DNA of 64,000 bases from Myroides sp. N17-2 (GTDB lineage: Bacteria > Bacteroidota > Bacteroidia > Flavobacteriales > Flavobacteriaceae): NCBI RefSeq assembly GCF_002286775.1, contig NZ_NSGJ01000008.1, positions 62,001 through 126,000 on the forward strand. The letters are read 5' to 3'. Within the stretch, counting starts at the first letter, position 1; each line of letters opens with the position of its first letter. The notes beneath the pieces are model-generated. The model saw nothing but the letters and a program-made list of their open reading frames with translations, did not search any database and was not told where the DNA came from. Made by a program: the position numbers and the translations under genes. Positions 53,579 to 63,514 of the stretch are shown here, piece by piece.

Positions 53579-54961
53579 ATGGATGATTTTCTAAAATATG
53601 TATTAGATAATCATACTCAAATTGATAAGAAGTTACACGAGAAATTAGTTAATCGATTATTAGTTAAAGAGGGAGTAGATAAATCGTTAGAATGGTTAAG
53701 AGGATTTCAAAGCAGTATAGTAGGGCATTTTATGATGTATCAAGAAATAGAGGAGTTTAAAGAAGAACATCTAGTATTACCCAATGGTGAGGTAAATAGG
53801 CTGTATGAGTATATATTTGATTTGGACCGTTATCCGAACCTTATAATTACTAAGATTGAAGGTCTAGAGGTGTTGAATCTAACTTATAATTCAGACACTA
53901 AAACGATATCAGGAGTTCCCAATAGTATGACTTCGACTAAAATAGATATATACTTTAGTCATAAGAAAGAAGCCAAAGAAAGCGAAGAGATTAAAGCCGT
54001 GTATTTAATGGTTAATGCCAACCCGAGAAACTTGTGGAAAGATTTGCCAAGTGACCCCAATGGTGCGTATGCACAAAGTGATGCAGTAGCAAGAAAGGGT
54101 GTTTTTTTAGACAAGAAAGTAGTAGGGGCTTCTAAGCGAGGGAGATCACATGCACATATCGGTAGCTATAGAGATGATAGTTTTGGCTTTGCTGATTTAT
54201 GTAAAGGTTGGTCACTTATAGCAGTAGCAGATGGTGCAGGATCAGCACAATATGCTAGACAAGGAGCACAGTTAGCAACTTCTTTTATTGAGCGTTATTT
54301 TAATAATGAAGAGTTGTTAGACTCACTAGATTATGCTATTCTAGAACAGTATAATCTGCTTAATGAGGATATAGTAGAGACTGAAATACTTATGCTAAGT
54401 AAGGTAAGTGAGATATTATCAGGAGGTGTAACAGCTCTATTCGCTGAACTAGAAACCTTTGCAGATACAGTGCAAATCAAGTTAGACGATATGCATTCTA
54501 CTTTAGCGTTCACACTGTGTAAGAAGTATGCTTCAGGCTATCTTATCTTGTCATTTAGTGTAGGAGATTGTCCTATAGTTGTTTTCTCAAAAGAAAATAA
54601 GACAGTTAAGGTGTTAAATACATTAGATGTAGGAGAGTTCGGTGGAGGAACACGTTTTGTTACGATTCCTGAGATCTACCAAGAACCACTTTCTAAACGA
54701 TTAAATATACACTTCACACCAAACTTCAGTCATCTGTTCTTAATGTCTGATGGAATTTATGATCCAAAGTTTGGGACAGAGAACAACTTAGATGATTTAG
54801 TGTATTGGAATGATTTTATTTTGGATTTAGATGGGCAAAATGAAGATCAGATAAAGGTTAATTTAGTAGATGATTTAATCGCAGACGAGGAGTTGTTATT
54901 GTGGATGGACTTTTGGAGTAAAGGCAATCATGATGATAGAACTTTGGTTATTGTATATTAA
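53579..54961 (+). CDS. PP2C-type serine/threonine phosphatase of the TerY-P module
   Basis: A 460-residue protein. Residues 1-180 are an extra N-terminal part of unknown fold. The PP2C domain follows with the metal Asp motif R-D-D at 198-200, A-D-G-A-G-S near 217-222, S-V-G-D-C near 341, M-S-D-G-I-Y-D near 400 and D-D-R-T-L at the end. All active-site residues look intact. It should reverse the action of the kinase encoded nine bases downstream. Confidence 0.92.
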   Translation: MDDFLKYVLDNHTQIDKKLHEKLVNRLLVKEGVDKSLEWLRGFQSSIVGHFMMYQEIEEFKEEHLVLPNGEVNRLYEYIFDLDRYPNLIITKIEGLEVLNLTYNSDTKTISGVPNSMTSTKIDIYFSHKKEAKESEEIKAVYLMVNANPRNLWKDLPSDPNGAYAQSDAVARKGVFLDKKVVGASKRGRSHAHIGSYRDDSFGFADLCKGWSLIAVADGAGSAQYARQGAQLATSFIERYFNNEELLDSLDYAILEQYNLLNEDIVETEILMLSKVSEILSGGVTALFAELETFADTVQIKLDDMHSTLAFTLCKKYASGYLILSFSVGDCPIVVFSKENKTVKVLNTLDVGEFGGGTRFVTIPEIYQEPLSKRLNIHFTPNFSHLFLMSDGIYDPKFGTENNLDDLVYWNDFILDLDGQNEDQIKVNLVDDLIADEELLLWMDFWSKGNHDDRTLVIVY

Positions 54962-54969
54962 GTAGGATA

Positions 54970-56475
54970 ATGAATATAGTAAGAGTTTATTCAATAGTAG
55001 ATACTTCGAAAACATATGAATATGTGGACGATGGCAAGCCTAAGCAAGGTGGGGTGAAAGATGTGTATTTCTCCCCTAAGAGAGATTATGTAATTGCTTT
55101 TTTTAGAAATAAACAAGATGATAATCAGAAAGAGCGTATTAAGAAGATCGTTACTTTATATCACGATAATATAAAAAAGGGTAATGCATCTACGTATTAC
55201 TTAGATGAAGTATTTAGATGGCCTTATGATGCAGTGGAAAAGAATGGTTTGATAGGAGTCGTTGTTCCTATTTATACTCCTAATTTCTTCTTCAAAAAGG
55301 GGTATCAAATGCACAATACGCTTATAGGTGGTGAGAAAGTAGGGAAGTGGTTTACTTCTCCATCATTTAGAAATAAACAGTTTCCTTTTAATTTAGATAA
55401 AAGTGAGTTGGGTGATTGGTCTAGTTATTTAGATATCTCACTTAATATCACAAGAGGGATTAAGAAGATGCACCAAATGGGGTTAGCACATTCTGATTTG
55501 TCTTATAATAATATATTAGTAGATCCGATTACTAAATCAGCAAATATTATTGATTTGGATGGATTGGTAGTTCCGGGTATGTTTCCACCAGAGGTTATCG
55601 GGACAGCAGATTTTATAGCTCCAGAGGTTTTAAAAACCAAGCACCTGACTTTAACGGATCCGAAGAGAATATTGCCTAATCAGAAGACGGATTTGCATGC
55701 ATTGGCTATATTAATCTATATGTATCTACTTAGAAGGCATCCTCTTAGAGGAGGTAAAATATGGGATATAGACTCTGATAGAGATGAGATTATGGCTATG
55801 GGTGAACGAGCTTTATTTATAGAGCATCCTGAGAATAGCATGAATAGGGTAAAACTCAATCAACTTAATAAGTGGGATACCTTTTGGGGTAATCCGGAGA
55901 AAGTACCTTATACAGTGTTAGGGCCTTATTTAGGAGAGTTAGTAAAACGTGCTTTCGTAGAGGGGTTAGAGAATCCTATGATGCGTCCGATGGCAAATGA
56001 ATGGGAAGGAGCACTGTTAAAGACTATGGATATTCTACAAGATTGTTCTAATGTGAACTGTAGTGAGAAGTGGTTTGTATTTGATAATACATCTAAACCT
56101 ACATGTCCTTTCTGTGGAGAGAAAGTTCATCATAATGTGCCTGTCATTGATATTTATTGTAAAAATAGAGATGGTGTTTGGAAGTTAGATAATCACCGTA
56201 TCGTAGTAAGTGATAGGAAAACGTTACATCAATGGCATGTGACTAAGAATATTATTAACAATGAAAATCTAACAGTAGAGGATAAGAAGGCAGTTGCGAC
56301 GTTTGTGTATGAAAATGGCGAATGGGTATTAATTAATCAATCTGTTCAGGGGATGAAAGATATGTCTGACCAAGTAGATGTGTTGATTAATGACAGAATA
56401 GTACTAGCACATGATAAGAAAATATTATTATCAGGAGGAGAAGGAGGAAAATTGTTATATGTAACAATGGTTTAA
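54970..56475 (+). CDS. Protein kinase with a zinc ribbon, TerY-P module
   Basis: A 501-residue kinase-fold protein. The catalytic loop is H-S-D-L-S-Y-N-N at 174-181, the metal motif is I-D-L-D-G at 194-198 (D-L-D in place of D-F-G) and A-P-E lies at 217-219. The N-lobe glycine loop is poor. A zinc ribbon with Cys359, Cys364, Cys379 and Cys382 and a C-terminal beta-rich part follow. With the PP2C and vWA genes it forms the triad seen in Ter loci. Element R8 begins at its stop. Confidence 0.9.
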   Translation: MNIVRVYSIVDTSKTYEYVDDGKPKQGGVKDVYFSPKRDYVIAFFRNKQDDNQKERIKKIVTLYHDNIKKGNASTYYLDEVFRWPYDAVEKNGLIGVVVPIYTPNFFFKKGYQMHNTLIGGEKVGKWFTSPSFRNKQFPFNLDKSELGDWSSYLDISLNITRGIKKMHQMGLAHSDLSYNNILVDPITKSANIIDLDGLVVPGMFPPEVIGTADFIAPEVLKTKHLTLTDPKRILPNQKTDLHALAILIYMYLLRRHPLRGGKIWDIDSDRDEIMAMGERALFIEHPENSMNRVKLNQLNKWDTFWGNPEKVPYTVLGPYLGELVKRAFVEGLENPMMRPMANEWEGALLKTMDILQDCSNVNCSEKWFVFDNTSKPTCPFCGEKVHHNVPVIDIYCKNRDGVWKLDNHRIVVSDRKTLHQWHVTKNIINNENLTVEDKKAVATFVYENGEWVLINQSVQGMKDMSDQVDVLINDRIVLAHDKKILLSGGEGGKLLYVTMV

Positions 56476-56592
56476 TCCAAAATCTTCATTAGTCAAATAC
56501 TACAAAGCAATTTTACGTCATAGTTCTTTCATTAGCTCTATATTGTATAATTACTTTTCGTCTATATGTCTATCGCGTATTCTGGGTTTAAA
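56471..56592 (+). repeat. Dispersed element R8
   Basis: A 122-bp copy whose left end TTTAATCCAAAATC includes the TAA stop (56473-56475) of the kinase gene and whose right end is GTATTCTGGGTTTAA. Interior blocks shared with R6: AGTCAAATACTACAAAG, TTCATTAGCTCTA and TTGTATAATTA. The right arm resembles that of R1. No terminator hairpin follows before the TerC gene. Confidence 0.75.
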
Positions 56593-56637
56593 TAAAATAA
56601 AAAAAAGAAAGTTTACAAAGTAATTAGTAGTAAAGTT

Positions 56638-57684
56638 ATGGAAAGAAGTATTTTAGATACGCATCCTGGGTTAGTATGGGGGTTTGGTATCGTAGTAATA
56701 ATTATGTTATTACTTGATTTAGGTGTTTTTAATAAGAAGGCACATGAGGTTTCTTCTAAAGAAGCTACTATTTGGACAATTGTTTGGATAACGCTATCAA
56801 TGGCGTTTTCAGGGGTTATCTATTGGGTGTTTAATCACGACGCAGGAGGACATGCCTTAGCTGTTGAAAAGATCACACAGTTCCAAGCAGCATATTGGAT
56901 AGAGAAGGCTTTATCAGTAGATAATCTTTTTGTATTTATACTAGTGTTTGGATTCTTTAAAGTACCAAAATATTTGCACCACACTGTGTTATTCTGGGGT
57001 ATTATAGGGGCATTAATCTTTAGAGCAATCTTCATTTTTGCAGGAGTAGGTATTATTAATATTACTTATTTGCCTGAGATGACGGTTTTTGGATCTGTAG
57101 TTAAGATTAATGTTGTGATGACTTTGTTTGGTTTGTTTCTTGTGTATGCAGGTATCAAATCTTGGGGTGGTGGAGATGAAGATGAGGATAAAGATTTTAG
57201 TGAATCAGCGGGGGCACGTTTAGTAAAGAGATTTTGGAAAGTAGCTGATAACTATGATGGAAACAAGTTCTTCACTATGCAAAATGGTATTAAGATGGCA
57301 ACACCATTATTAGTAGTGGTTGCGGTTATTGAATTTACGGATGTACTGTTTGCGGTTGACTCTATTCCAGCAATTTTTGCTATCTCTAATGATCCTTTTA
57401 TATTATATACATCTAATATTTTTGCGATATTAGGATTGCGTTCATTGTATTTCTTGTTAGCGAACTTTATCCATATGTTTAGTAAGTTACCTTATGGATT
57501 AGCGATAGTGTTGAGCTTTATTGGGGTAAAGATGTTGATTTCACCTTGGATACATATTCCTTCACCAGTTTCACTAGGTATAGTAGGTTCTATATTGGTG
57601 ATTTCGGTTTTAGTTTCAGTTATGTTCCCTGATAAAAAAGATGAGGGTGAAAAGAAAGATGAGGGCGAGATTAAAGAAGCATAA
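56638..57684 (+). CDS. terC: TerC/Alx-family integral membrane protein
   Basis: A 348-residue protein with about nine membrane segments. The family's acidic membrane motifs are present: L-S-V-D-N-L-F-V-F near 95-103 and E-F-T-D-V-L-F-A-V-D-S-I near 241-252. The C-terminus is a charged tail of D, E and K. TerC proteins exchange manganese or act with TerD at the membrane in metal and stress resistance. It stands 163 bases after the kinase gene, with element R8 in between, and ends at the terminator at 57709. Confidence 0.95.
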   Translation: MERSILDTHPGLVWGFGIVVIIMLLLDLGVFNKKAHEVSSKEATIWTIVWITLSMAFSGVIYWVFNHDAGGHALAVEKITQFQAAYWIEKALSVDNLFVFILVFGFFKVPKYLHHTVLFWGIIGALIFRAIFIFAGVGIINITYLPEMTVFGSVVKINVVMTLFGLFLVYAGIKSWGGGDEDEDKDFSESAGARLVKRFWKVADNYDGNKFFTMQNGIKMATPLLVVVAVIEFTDVLFAVDSIPAIFAISNDPFILYTSNIFAILGLRSLYFLLANFIHMFSKLPYGLAIVLSFIGVKMLISPWIHIPSPVSLGIVGSILVISVLVSVMFPDKKDEGEKKDEGEIKEA

Positions 57685-57708
57685 GTATAAAAAGATATAA
57701 TAGATTAG

Positions 57709-57744
57709 AACACCCTAAGCAACTATTGCTTAGGGTGTTTTTTT
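57709..57744 (+). terminator. Terminator of terC
   Basis: AACACCCTAAGCAA and TTGCTTAGGGTGTT pair around CTA, followed by T7. Confidence 0.92.
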
Positions 57745-57915
57745 ATCTAAAAAGGATAAGTGTTTTAAGAGGTTTTTTGTAATTTTATAAATGATATTAT
57801 TAATAAAAAAACAGTTATTTTTAAATGTTGTTTTTTTATTAGGAATGCACTAATGGTGGAGTGTTTGTTTGGATATGTTTATCTAAATAAGTAGCCTATT
57901 AAAACGATATTTTAG

Positions 57916-58872
57916 ATGAGTAAAAGTAATTATTATAGGGTGTTGGGTATAGAACCAAATGCTAGTGACGAAGAGTTGAAGAAAGCGTTTAAGGCGTTGT
58001 TCGATCGATATAATCCTGAGAATAGTCCAAATAGTTTGTTTCTTAAGACAATGTTTCAACAACTTAATGAAGCTTATGAAGTATTGGGAGATAAGGATAA
58101 AAGGGAAAAGTATAATCTAGCTAATGGTTATACATTGCCAACATCATCACCAGTTCCTCCTGTGATAGAGAGAAATGTAAGTAATACCACCACCACAACT
58201 CGTGAAAACCGGATTACACCTACTGAAAAGGATAATAAGGCTTATCTGTTTTTATTTATTATCATTGGGTTGCTTTTAGGGTTAGGAGGGTATTTTGCTT
58301 CTGCTACTTTTGGAAGTGATGATCAGGGAGCAGTGAGTGATGTGGAAAGTGTCGTAAGTACAGAAGATAATGCTGTAGAGGAGACTCCAAGTCCTGGCAG
58401 AACGATGAAAGAGAATATAGAGCATCTAATAGATGAAGCAAATAAGGAGAAAGATGTTGATTCCTCAGTAGTTATAGCAGCGCCCAATGATCATGTAACT
58501 GAGGTAAGTAACCCAATGGCAACTACTAATGATAAAACAAAAACTGAGAATAAGACAACTGCTCTCTCTGTTGAAAAGAGTAAGCAGCCTGCTGCTTCAG
58601 AAAGGGTAGCTAAAGAAGATAAGAGTACAAAAACGGTAACTAATGCAGTGTCATCTAAAAGAGATGAAAGAGAAGGAGAATTTGGCTATAAGAAGTATTT
58701 TAAAGTGGGCTCGACGAAGAATGAAGTATGGGCTTCTCAAGGGGATCCTTCTGATGTACAGACACAAGGAGATGTAGAAGTATGGTTCTATGGCAAGAGT
58801 AAAGTACGCTTTAAAAACGATAAAGTAATAGACTATTCGAATGTTAGTGGTAGATTAAATGTGAAGAACTAA
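57916..58872 (+). CDS. Membrane J-domain protein without HPD, with a BamE-like C-terminal domain
   Basis: A 318-residue protein in four parts: a J domain (5-65) with Y-Y-R-V-L-G and L-N-E-A-Y-E-V-L-G; a Thr-rich linker; one membrane segment (110-131); and a long polar linker followed by a small C-terminal domain (about 250-318) with F-K-V-G-S-T-K-N-E-V-W and V-W-F-Y-G-K-S-K-V like SmpA/BamE folds. The H-P-D tripeptide that activates Hsp70 reads N-P-E at 33-35, so Hsp70 stimulation is doubtful. The J domain would be cytosolic and the last domain periplasmic. It stands at the end of the Ter region. Confidence 0.85.
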   Translation: MSKSNYYRVLGIEPNASDEELKKAFKALFDRYNPENSPNSLFLKTMFQQLNEAYEVLGDKDKREKYNLANGYTLPTSSPVPPVIERNVSNTTTTTRENRITPTEKDNKAYLFLFIIIGLLLGLGGYFASATFGSDDQGAVSDVESVVSTEDNAVEETPSPGRTMKENIEHLIDEANKEKDVDSSVVIAAPNDHVTEVSNPMATTNDKTKTENKTTALSVEKSKQPAASERVAKEDKSTKTVTNAVSSKRDEREGEFGYKKYFKVGSTKNEVWASQGDPSDVQTQGDVEVWFYGKSKVRFKNDKVIDYSNVSGRLNVKN

Positions 58873-58980
58873 ACTATATATCAATAGTATATGTTCTATT
58901 ATTTATTGGTATTTACTTTATGTAAATGGTTTTAAGATAAATATTAATTGTAGTTTTGAGGATATATTTTTTGAAATACT

Positions 58981-59847
58981 ATGAACATAGTCTATTTTGT
59001 TTTTGGTAGTAATATCAATTATTACCAACAAGTTATTTTTTCTATTTGTACAGCCTTAGTAAATAAAGAGGAATCTGACCGAATAATTGTTATTGCAGAA
59101 GAGCCGACTTTATTTAAGTTAGTAGCGGATTTTGTTACGATTATACCAATTGATAATGATATCATTAGTGAATGGAAAGGTGATTATAACTTTATATTTA
59201 GGACAAAAATAAAAGCACTACAGTTAATTGCTGAAAGATATCCTGATCAACATATTCTGTATTTAGATGGAGATACCTTTTTCTATAAATCGTTAACTGT
59301 GTTAAAGCAAGAATTATATAAAGGAAATGGTATTATGCATGTGAAAGAGGATGCTTTATATCAGAAAAAAACAAAGACAGAGAAGAAACTATGGAGCAAA
59401 GTAAAGGATAAAACATTTGCAAATATTCTTGTTGATAAGAGTATCAATATGTGGAATGCAGGTGTAATAGGAATTCCAAATACTAACTTTGATTTAATTA
59501 ATGTAGCCTTACAAATTAATGATGAAATGTGTGATAACAATGCATTGTGTTTTTTGGTAGAACAATTATCTTTTTCAATTGTGTTAGAGAAACAACTAAA
59601 ATTAAATGCATGTGATCATGTGATAGGACATTATTGGGGCAATAAAGAAGAGTGGGATGTAATAATCTCCGATTGGATGAAGAAATCTCTGATGAGTAAT
59701 TATACTCTCCAAGAAATGATAGAGGAAGTCAAGAATGTCCCATTCCACGAAATTCCTGTCTATGTAAAGCGATCAAATACAGGTATTCGTTTGACCAAAA
59801 AAATACAGACGATGTTTAAGCCTAGAAGTAAGAGCTATATTAAATAA
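58981..59847 (+). CDS. Glycosyltransferase-like protein with a D-x-D motif
   Basis: A 288-residue cytosolic protein. The layout fits nucleotide-sugar transferases of the GT-A fold: an N-terminal strand I-V-Y-F-V-F-G, the metal motif Y-L-D-G-D-T-F-F near 94-101, N-A-G-V-I-G near 160 and H-Y-W-G near 220. The family cannot be fixed; GT8-like proteins come nearest. It is a single gene, closed by a strong terminator. A link with the Ter genes is not evident. Confidence 0.7.
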   Translation: MNIVYFVFGSNINYYQQVIFSICTALVNKEESDRIIVIAEEPTLFKLVADFVTIIPIDNDIISEWKGDYNFIFRTKIKALQLIAERYPDQHILYLDGDTFFYKSLTVLKQELYKGNGIMHVKEDALYQKKTKTEKKLWSKVKDKTFANILVDKSINMWNAGVIGIPNTNFDLINVALQINDEMCDNNALCFLVEQLSFSIVLEKQLKLNACDHVIGHYWGNKEEWDVIISDWMKKSLMSNYTLQEMIEEVKNVPFHEIPVYVKRSNTGIRLTKKIQTMFKPRSKSYIK

Positions 59848-59857
59848 AATATTATTT

Positions 59858-59898
59858 AAAAAAACACCCCAAGTCATTGCGACTTGGGGTGTTTTTTT
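59858..59898 (+). terminator. Terminator of the glycosyltransferase-like gene
   Basis: ACACCCCAAGTC and GACTTGGGGTGT pair around ATTGC, with A-runs and T7 on the sides. Confidence 0.93.
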
Positions 59899-60136
59899 AT
59901 GCTTAATAGTGAGGTAAGATATAAATGGCGTGCATCAGTATTCTGTATTGACGGGGTTTTTAGTTTTGTTAATAATTATTTAAATTTAGTGAGGCTATGT
60001 ACGATGATAATATCAGTGTAAATGAGGATTTCCGTAAAGTATAAAAGAGTTTTTTTTATAATATTGTATTTTCTGATAAATTACTATATTTATTAAGTTA
60101 AATGCAATAGTAGGGTTTATAAATTAATTATAAAAA

Positions 60137-61639
60137 ATGGTTAAAAAGTATTTCGAATTTTCGTTGTATTCAAAGGGGTTTACACCTGTTTTACGTAAAG
60201 CTGTGCTTTCAGTTTTGCTTGTTTCTATAATGTCTATAACTAGCTGTGGAAGGAAGGATTTGCTTGAGTCTAAGATTGCCGAGCTAAAGATAGAACAGAC
60301 TGTGGATGGCGAGCAGTTCACCGCTCTAGTTGATTTGATTGAAAAAAACAGTGGAGATAGAAGCTTTAAGAAGTTCTTGTCAAAAGAAGGTGTGTTTCAA
60401 GAAGAGAAGTTAATCACTTTTTTAGAGAAAAAGGGGTATACTGTATCATTAGAAGCTGTAAAAGGTATTTCTAAGATAAACTTCTATTTAGAGTCATCAG
60501 GTAGTATAGATGGTTACTTAAACGGAAATACTTCTTATAAAAATGATATTATAGACTTGCTAGTAGATGTTAAGAATCACTATGATGTAAAAGATATAAA
60601 TCTAAGTTATATCACGAATCAAGTAACGCCTCTAAATATTAGTGATAATGTAAATGACATCACTAAAGCCTTAACAATAGATTCGTTTAGAACTGCGGGT
60701 AATCGTGCGAGTAGTGATTTGAACGGTATCTTAAATACATCATTTAATTTACAAGATGATGGTGAAGTTACTTTCTTAGTATCTGATATGATTTACTCTA
60801 TCGAAGGTAGTAATGTATTAGAGTTATTAAATGCTAGTAAGAGTTTTATAAAGGATGCATTTAATAAAGCCCTAAAGAAAGATACTGATTTAAGTACATT
60901 GATATTAAAGCTTGACTCTGACTTTACAGGGACATATTACAGTTATAATAATCTAAAAACCACTTTAAATAAAGAGAATAGACCATATTATATTTTTGTG
61001 TTTGGAGGAGAACGCTACTTGAATGAAATAATAACGAAGCTAGATTTGCTTAATCGTAAAGAGGTTAAAGAATACCACTATTTTACTCCTAGCACTTTAC
61101 CTACTTATTATAACGTCTTTAAGACAGAGAGTGATAATGGTTCTTATAAAGTTGATAAAGGAAGAAATAATGAGGTTGTTTCAATATCTGATATCAGATT
61201 ATCAGGACGTGATGGAGGAGAGTTCTCTTTTACAGTGGGTGTTGATTATTCTAAGTTGAATCTAGAAAGCAAATATCTAGAAGATGTAAATAATTATGCA
61301 ATTACACACGGTAATTATGAGTTAGTTGGAATAGAGAAGTTTGATGTAAGTCTATTGCACCCAAGTGCTAAAGAACAATTGTCTAGAAGTGGACAGACAT
61401 TAACTCATCTCTTGACTTTTGAGGCAAAAAATAAAAGTTATAACGACCTATCATTTGAGTTAAAGAAGAAAGTGCCTAGTTGGGTATTAGATGTGAATAC
61501 GGAGAATGACTTAAAAATCCAAGAGACAATAGATAAGACATTTGGTTTTAAGTATCTGTTTGATGGGATATATGAGTCTTATTTGAATAACACATCGATG
61601 AAGAATTATAGTGAATTTAAAATTAAAATTAGCAAATAA
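60137..61639 (+). CDS. Lipoprotein with an altered vWA-like domain
   Basis: A 500-residue protein with a lipoprotein signal of unusual length (lipobox I-T-S-C, Cys37). From about residue 113 it looks like a vWA fold: I-N-F-Y-L-E-S-S-G-S at 114-123 places E-S-S-G-S where the metal site D-x-S-x-S is expected (Asp to Glu), then F-L-V-S-D-M-I near 216 and Y-I-F-V-F-G-G near 290. The rest is beta-rich with no known motif. It opens a four-gene run with 2-base gaps. The function is unknown; a surface or periplasmic sensor is conceivable. Confidence 0.75.
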   Translation: MVKKYFEFSLYSKGFTPVLRKAVLSVLLVSIMSITSCGRKDLLESKIAELKIEQTVDGEQFTALVDLIEKNSGDRSFKKFLSKEGVFQEEKLITFLEKKGYTVSLEAVKGISKINFYLESSGSIDGYLNGNTSYKNDIIDLLVDVKNHYDVKDINLSYITNQVTPLNISDNVNDITKALTIDSFRTAGNRASSDLNGILNTSFNLQDDGEVTFLVSDMIYSIEGSNVLELLNASKSFIKDAFNKALKKDTDLSTLILKLDSDFTGTYYSYNNLKTTLNKENRPYYIFVFGGERYLNEIITKLDLLNRKEVKEYHYFTPSTLPTYYNVFKTESDNGSYKVDKGRNNEVVSISDIRLSGRDGGEFSFTVGVDYSKLNLESKYLEDVNNYAITHGNYELVGIEKFDVSLLHPSAKEQLSRSGQTLTHLLTFEAKNKSYNDLSFELKKKVPSWVLDVNTENDLKIQETIDKTFGFKYLFDGIYESYLNNTSMKNYSEFKIKISK

Positions 61640-61641
61640 AA

Positions 61642-62070
61642 ATGAACGATCTTTTTGCAACGCTTTATGAGGGATTTAATCCTTTAAACCTTTTTTACAT
61701 TGAGAACTTCTCAAGTGATATGTACGATTCTGGTAGTTATGTGACTATGGGATGGGCATTATTAATAGTTACTGTTGTTACGGTAGTATTATACTATTTC
61801 TTACTGTCTAATTATGGTAAATTCTACAAGAGAATATGGTGGTTCGTATATATATTAATCATAGGTCTTATCAACTTTATTATAGCTTATAATGTAAGTA
61901 TGAATGCTATGGATGATCTATTTATCACAAGTGAAGATGGAAATCCTTATGGTTTTTCAGAGTATTTTCAGTTGGGAATGGTCAATGTTCTTTACGGAGT
62001 TATTCTGTCATTTATATTGTCAATAATAGTTAAGTTTAAAAGTATTCAAGCAACTAGAACACCATTTTAA
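61642..62070 (+). CDS. Small integral membrane protein
   Basis: A 142-residue protein with three membrane segments (about 38-57, 65-87 and 112-134). No family is recognised. It starts two bases after the lipoprotein gene and ends two before the tubulin-like gene. This spacing suggests one operon and one complex that links the envelope lipoprotein to the cytosolic tubulin-like protein. Confidence 0.75.
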   Translation: MNDLFATLYEGFNPLNLFYIENFSSDMYDSGSYVTMGWALLIVTVVTVVLYYFLLSNYGKFYKRIWWFVYILIIGLINFIIAYNVSMNAMDDLFITSEDGNPYGFSEYFQLGMVNVLYGVILSFILSIIVKFKSIQATRTPF

Positions 62071-62072
62071 TT

Positions 62073-63512
62073 ATGAATAAATTATATCTATTCGGAATAG
62101 GAGGAACAGGTTCGCGTGTGATTAAAGCATTGACAATGTTATTAGCAAGTGGAATCGACACAAACAAGTTTGAGATAGTACCTATCATCGTGGATCCGGA
62201 TGCTGCTAATGGTGATGTCACAAGAACAGTACAGCTATTAAAAGATTACAATTACATTAGAAAAGAGATTCAGGCAAACGTAGATACTGAAGGATTCTTT
62301 CAAACAAATATAGAAGAGTTAAGCCCTGGTGCTAACTACAAGTTCGGGCTAGGAGATACGAATAACAAAAAGTTTGGTCAGTATATCAACATTAATGGAT
62401 TAGACCAAGCAAATGAAGCTTTTGTTAGGTTGTTATTTTCTGAGGAGAACCTAGATGCTGATATGCAAGTTGGGTTTAAGGGAAACCCTAATATTGGTAG
62501 TGTTGTCTTAAACCGCTTTATTGATTCTGCAGATTTTCAGAATCTAGCGAATGGGTTTAAACAAGGAGATAGGATATTTATCGTTAGTTCTATTTTTGGA
62601 GGTACTGGTGCGGCTGGTTTCCCTTTATTGCTTAAGAATATCAGAAATGTAGAGTCTACTTTCCCTAATTATAAATTACTACAGGACGCACCTATAGGAG
62701 CTTTATCTGTATTACCTTATTTTAATGTTACTGTAGATGATGGGAGTTCTATCGATGGAGCAACTTTTGTTTCTAAAGCGAAGGCGGCATTAAACTATTA
62801 TGACGTGAATGTATCAGGTAATAATTCGTTAAACTCATTCTATTATATAGCTGATAATTACACTAGTAATCAGGTGAATAATGAAGGTGGTGTAGGGCAA
62901 AAGAACCAAGCTCACTTCGTAGAATTAGCATCAGCATTAGCGATAATAGACTTCTGTAGAGAATCTTCTCACAGATTAGAATGTGCAAATGCTCAGGCTA
63001 TAGCTCCTATTTATAAAGAGTTCGGTGTACAGAATGACACATTGACTTTTGGGTTAGAGAATCTATCTCCTGCTACAAGTCAGTTATTAAATACACCTTT
63101 ATCTCAGTTTACTTTATTCACTTTATATATTGGTAGTAAACTTCAGGAGGCAAGAGAACAAAACTGGGCAAAAGACTTGAATATTAACTCACTTATGGGG
63201 AGCTCATTCTATAGCCATTTAACTCAGTTTGTCAATGAGTATAGAGGTTGGTTAAATGAAATGGGTAATAATCAACGTACGTTCTCACCTTATAACTTAA
63301 ATGTAGGAGAAGGTAACCTATTTGAGTTTGTCAATGGATATAAGGCTGACGCAGGGATGTTTGATAAAGGAGGGAAGAGCTATGGTCGTTTTGACTTTAT
63401 CTTATCTAAGGTAGATAAAGAAATTGATAGCAAATCACAAGGAAACAAACGATTTGTAGATTTATTCTTCGCCGCAACTAATGAATTAATTAAAACAAAA
63501 TATAACTTTTAA
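62073..63512 (+). CDS. Tubulin/FtsZ-like protein
   Basis: A 479-residue protein with the nucleotide-binding pattern of the tubulin superfamily: G-I-G-G-T-G-S at 8-14, the tubulin signature-like F-G-G-T-G-A-A-G at 175-182 and an N-terminal Rossmann-like alternation of strands. It differs strongly from FtsZ and is closer to the tubulin-like group (Tubulin_2). It probably binds GTP and may polymerise. It is third in a tight gene run with a lipoprotein and a membrane protein, next to the Ter signalling genes. Confidence 0.82.
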   Translation: MNKLYLFGIGGTGSRVIKALTMLLASGIDTNKFEIVPIIVDPDAANGDVTRTVQLLKDYNYIRKEIQANVDTEGFFQTNIEELSPGANYKFGLGDTNNKKFGQYININGLDQANEAFVRLLFSEENLDADMQVGFKGNPNIGSVVLNRFIDSADFQNLANGFKQGDRIFIVSSIFGGTGAAGFPLLLKNIRNVESTFPNYKLLQDAPIGALSVLPYFNVTVDDGSSIDGATFVSKAKAALNYYDVNVSGNNSLNSFYYIADNYTSNQVNNEGGVGQKNQAHFVELASALAIIDFCRESSHRLECANAQAIAPIYKEFGVQNDTLTFGLENLSPATSQLLNTPLSQFTLFTLYIGSKLQEAREQNWAKDLNINSLMGSSFYSHLTQFVNEYRGWLNEMGNNQRTFSPYNLNVGEGNLFEFVNGYKADAGMFDKGGKSYGRFDFILSKVDKEIDSKSQGNKRFVDLFFAATNELIKTKYNF

Positions 63513-63514
63513 TT

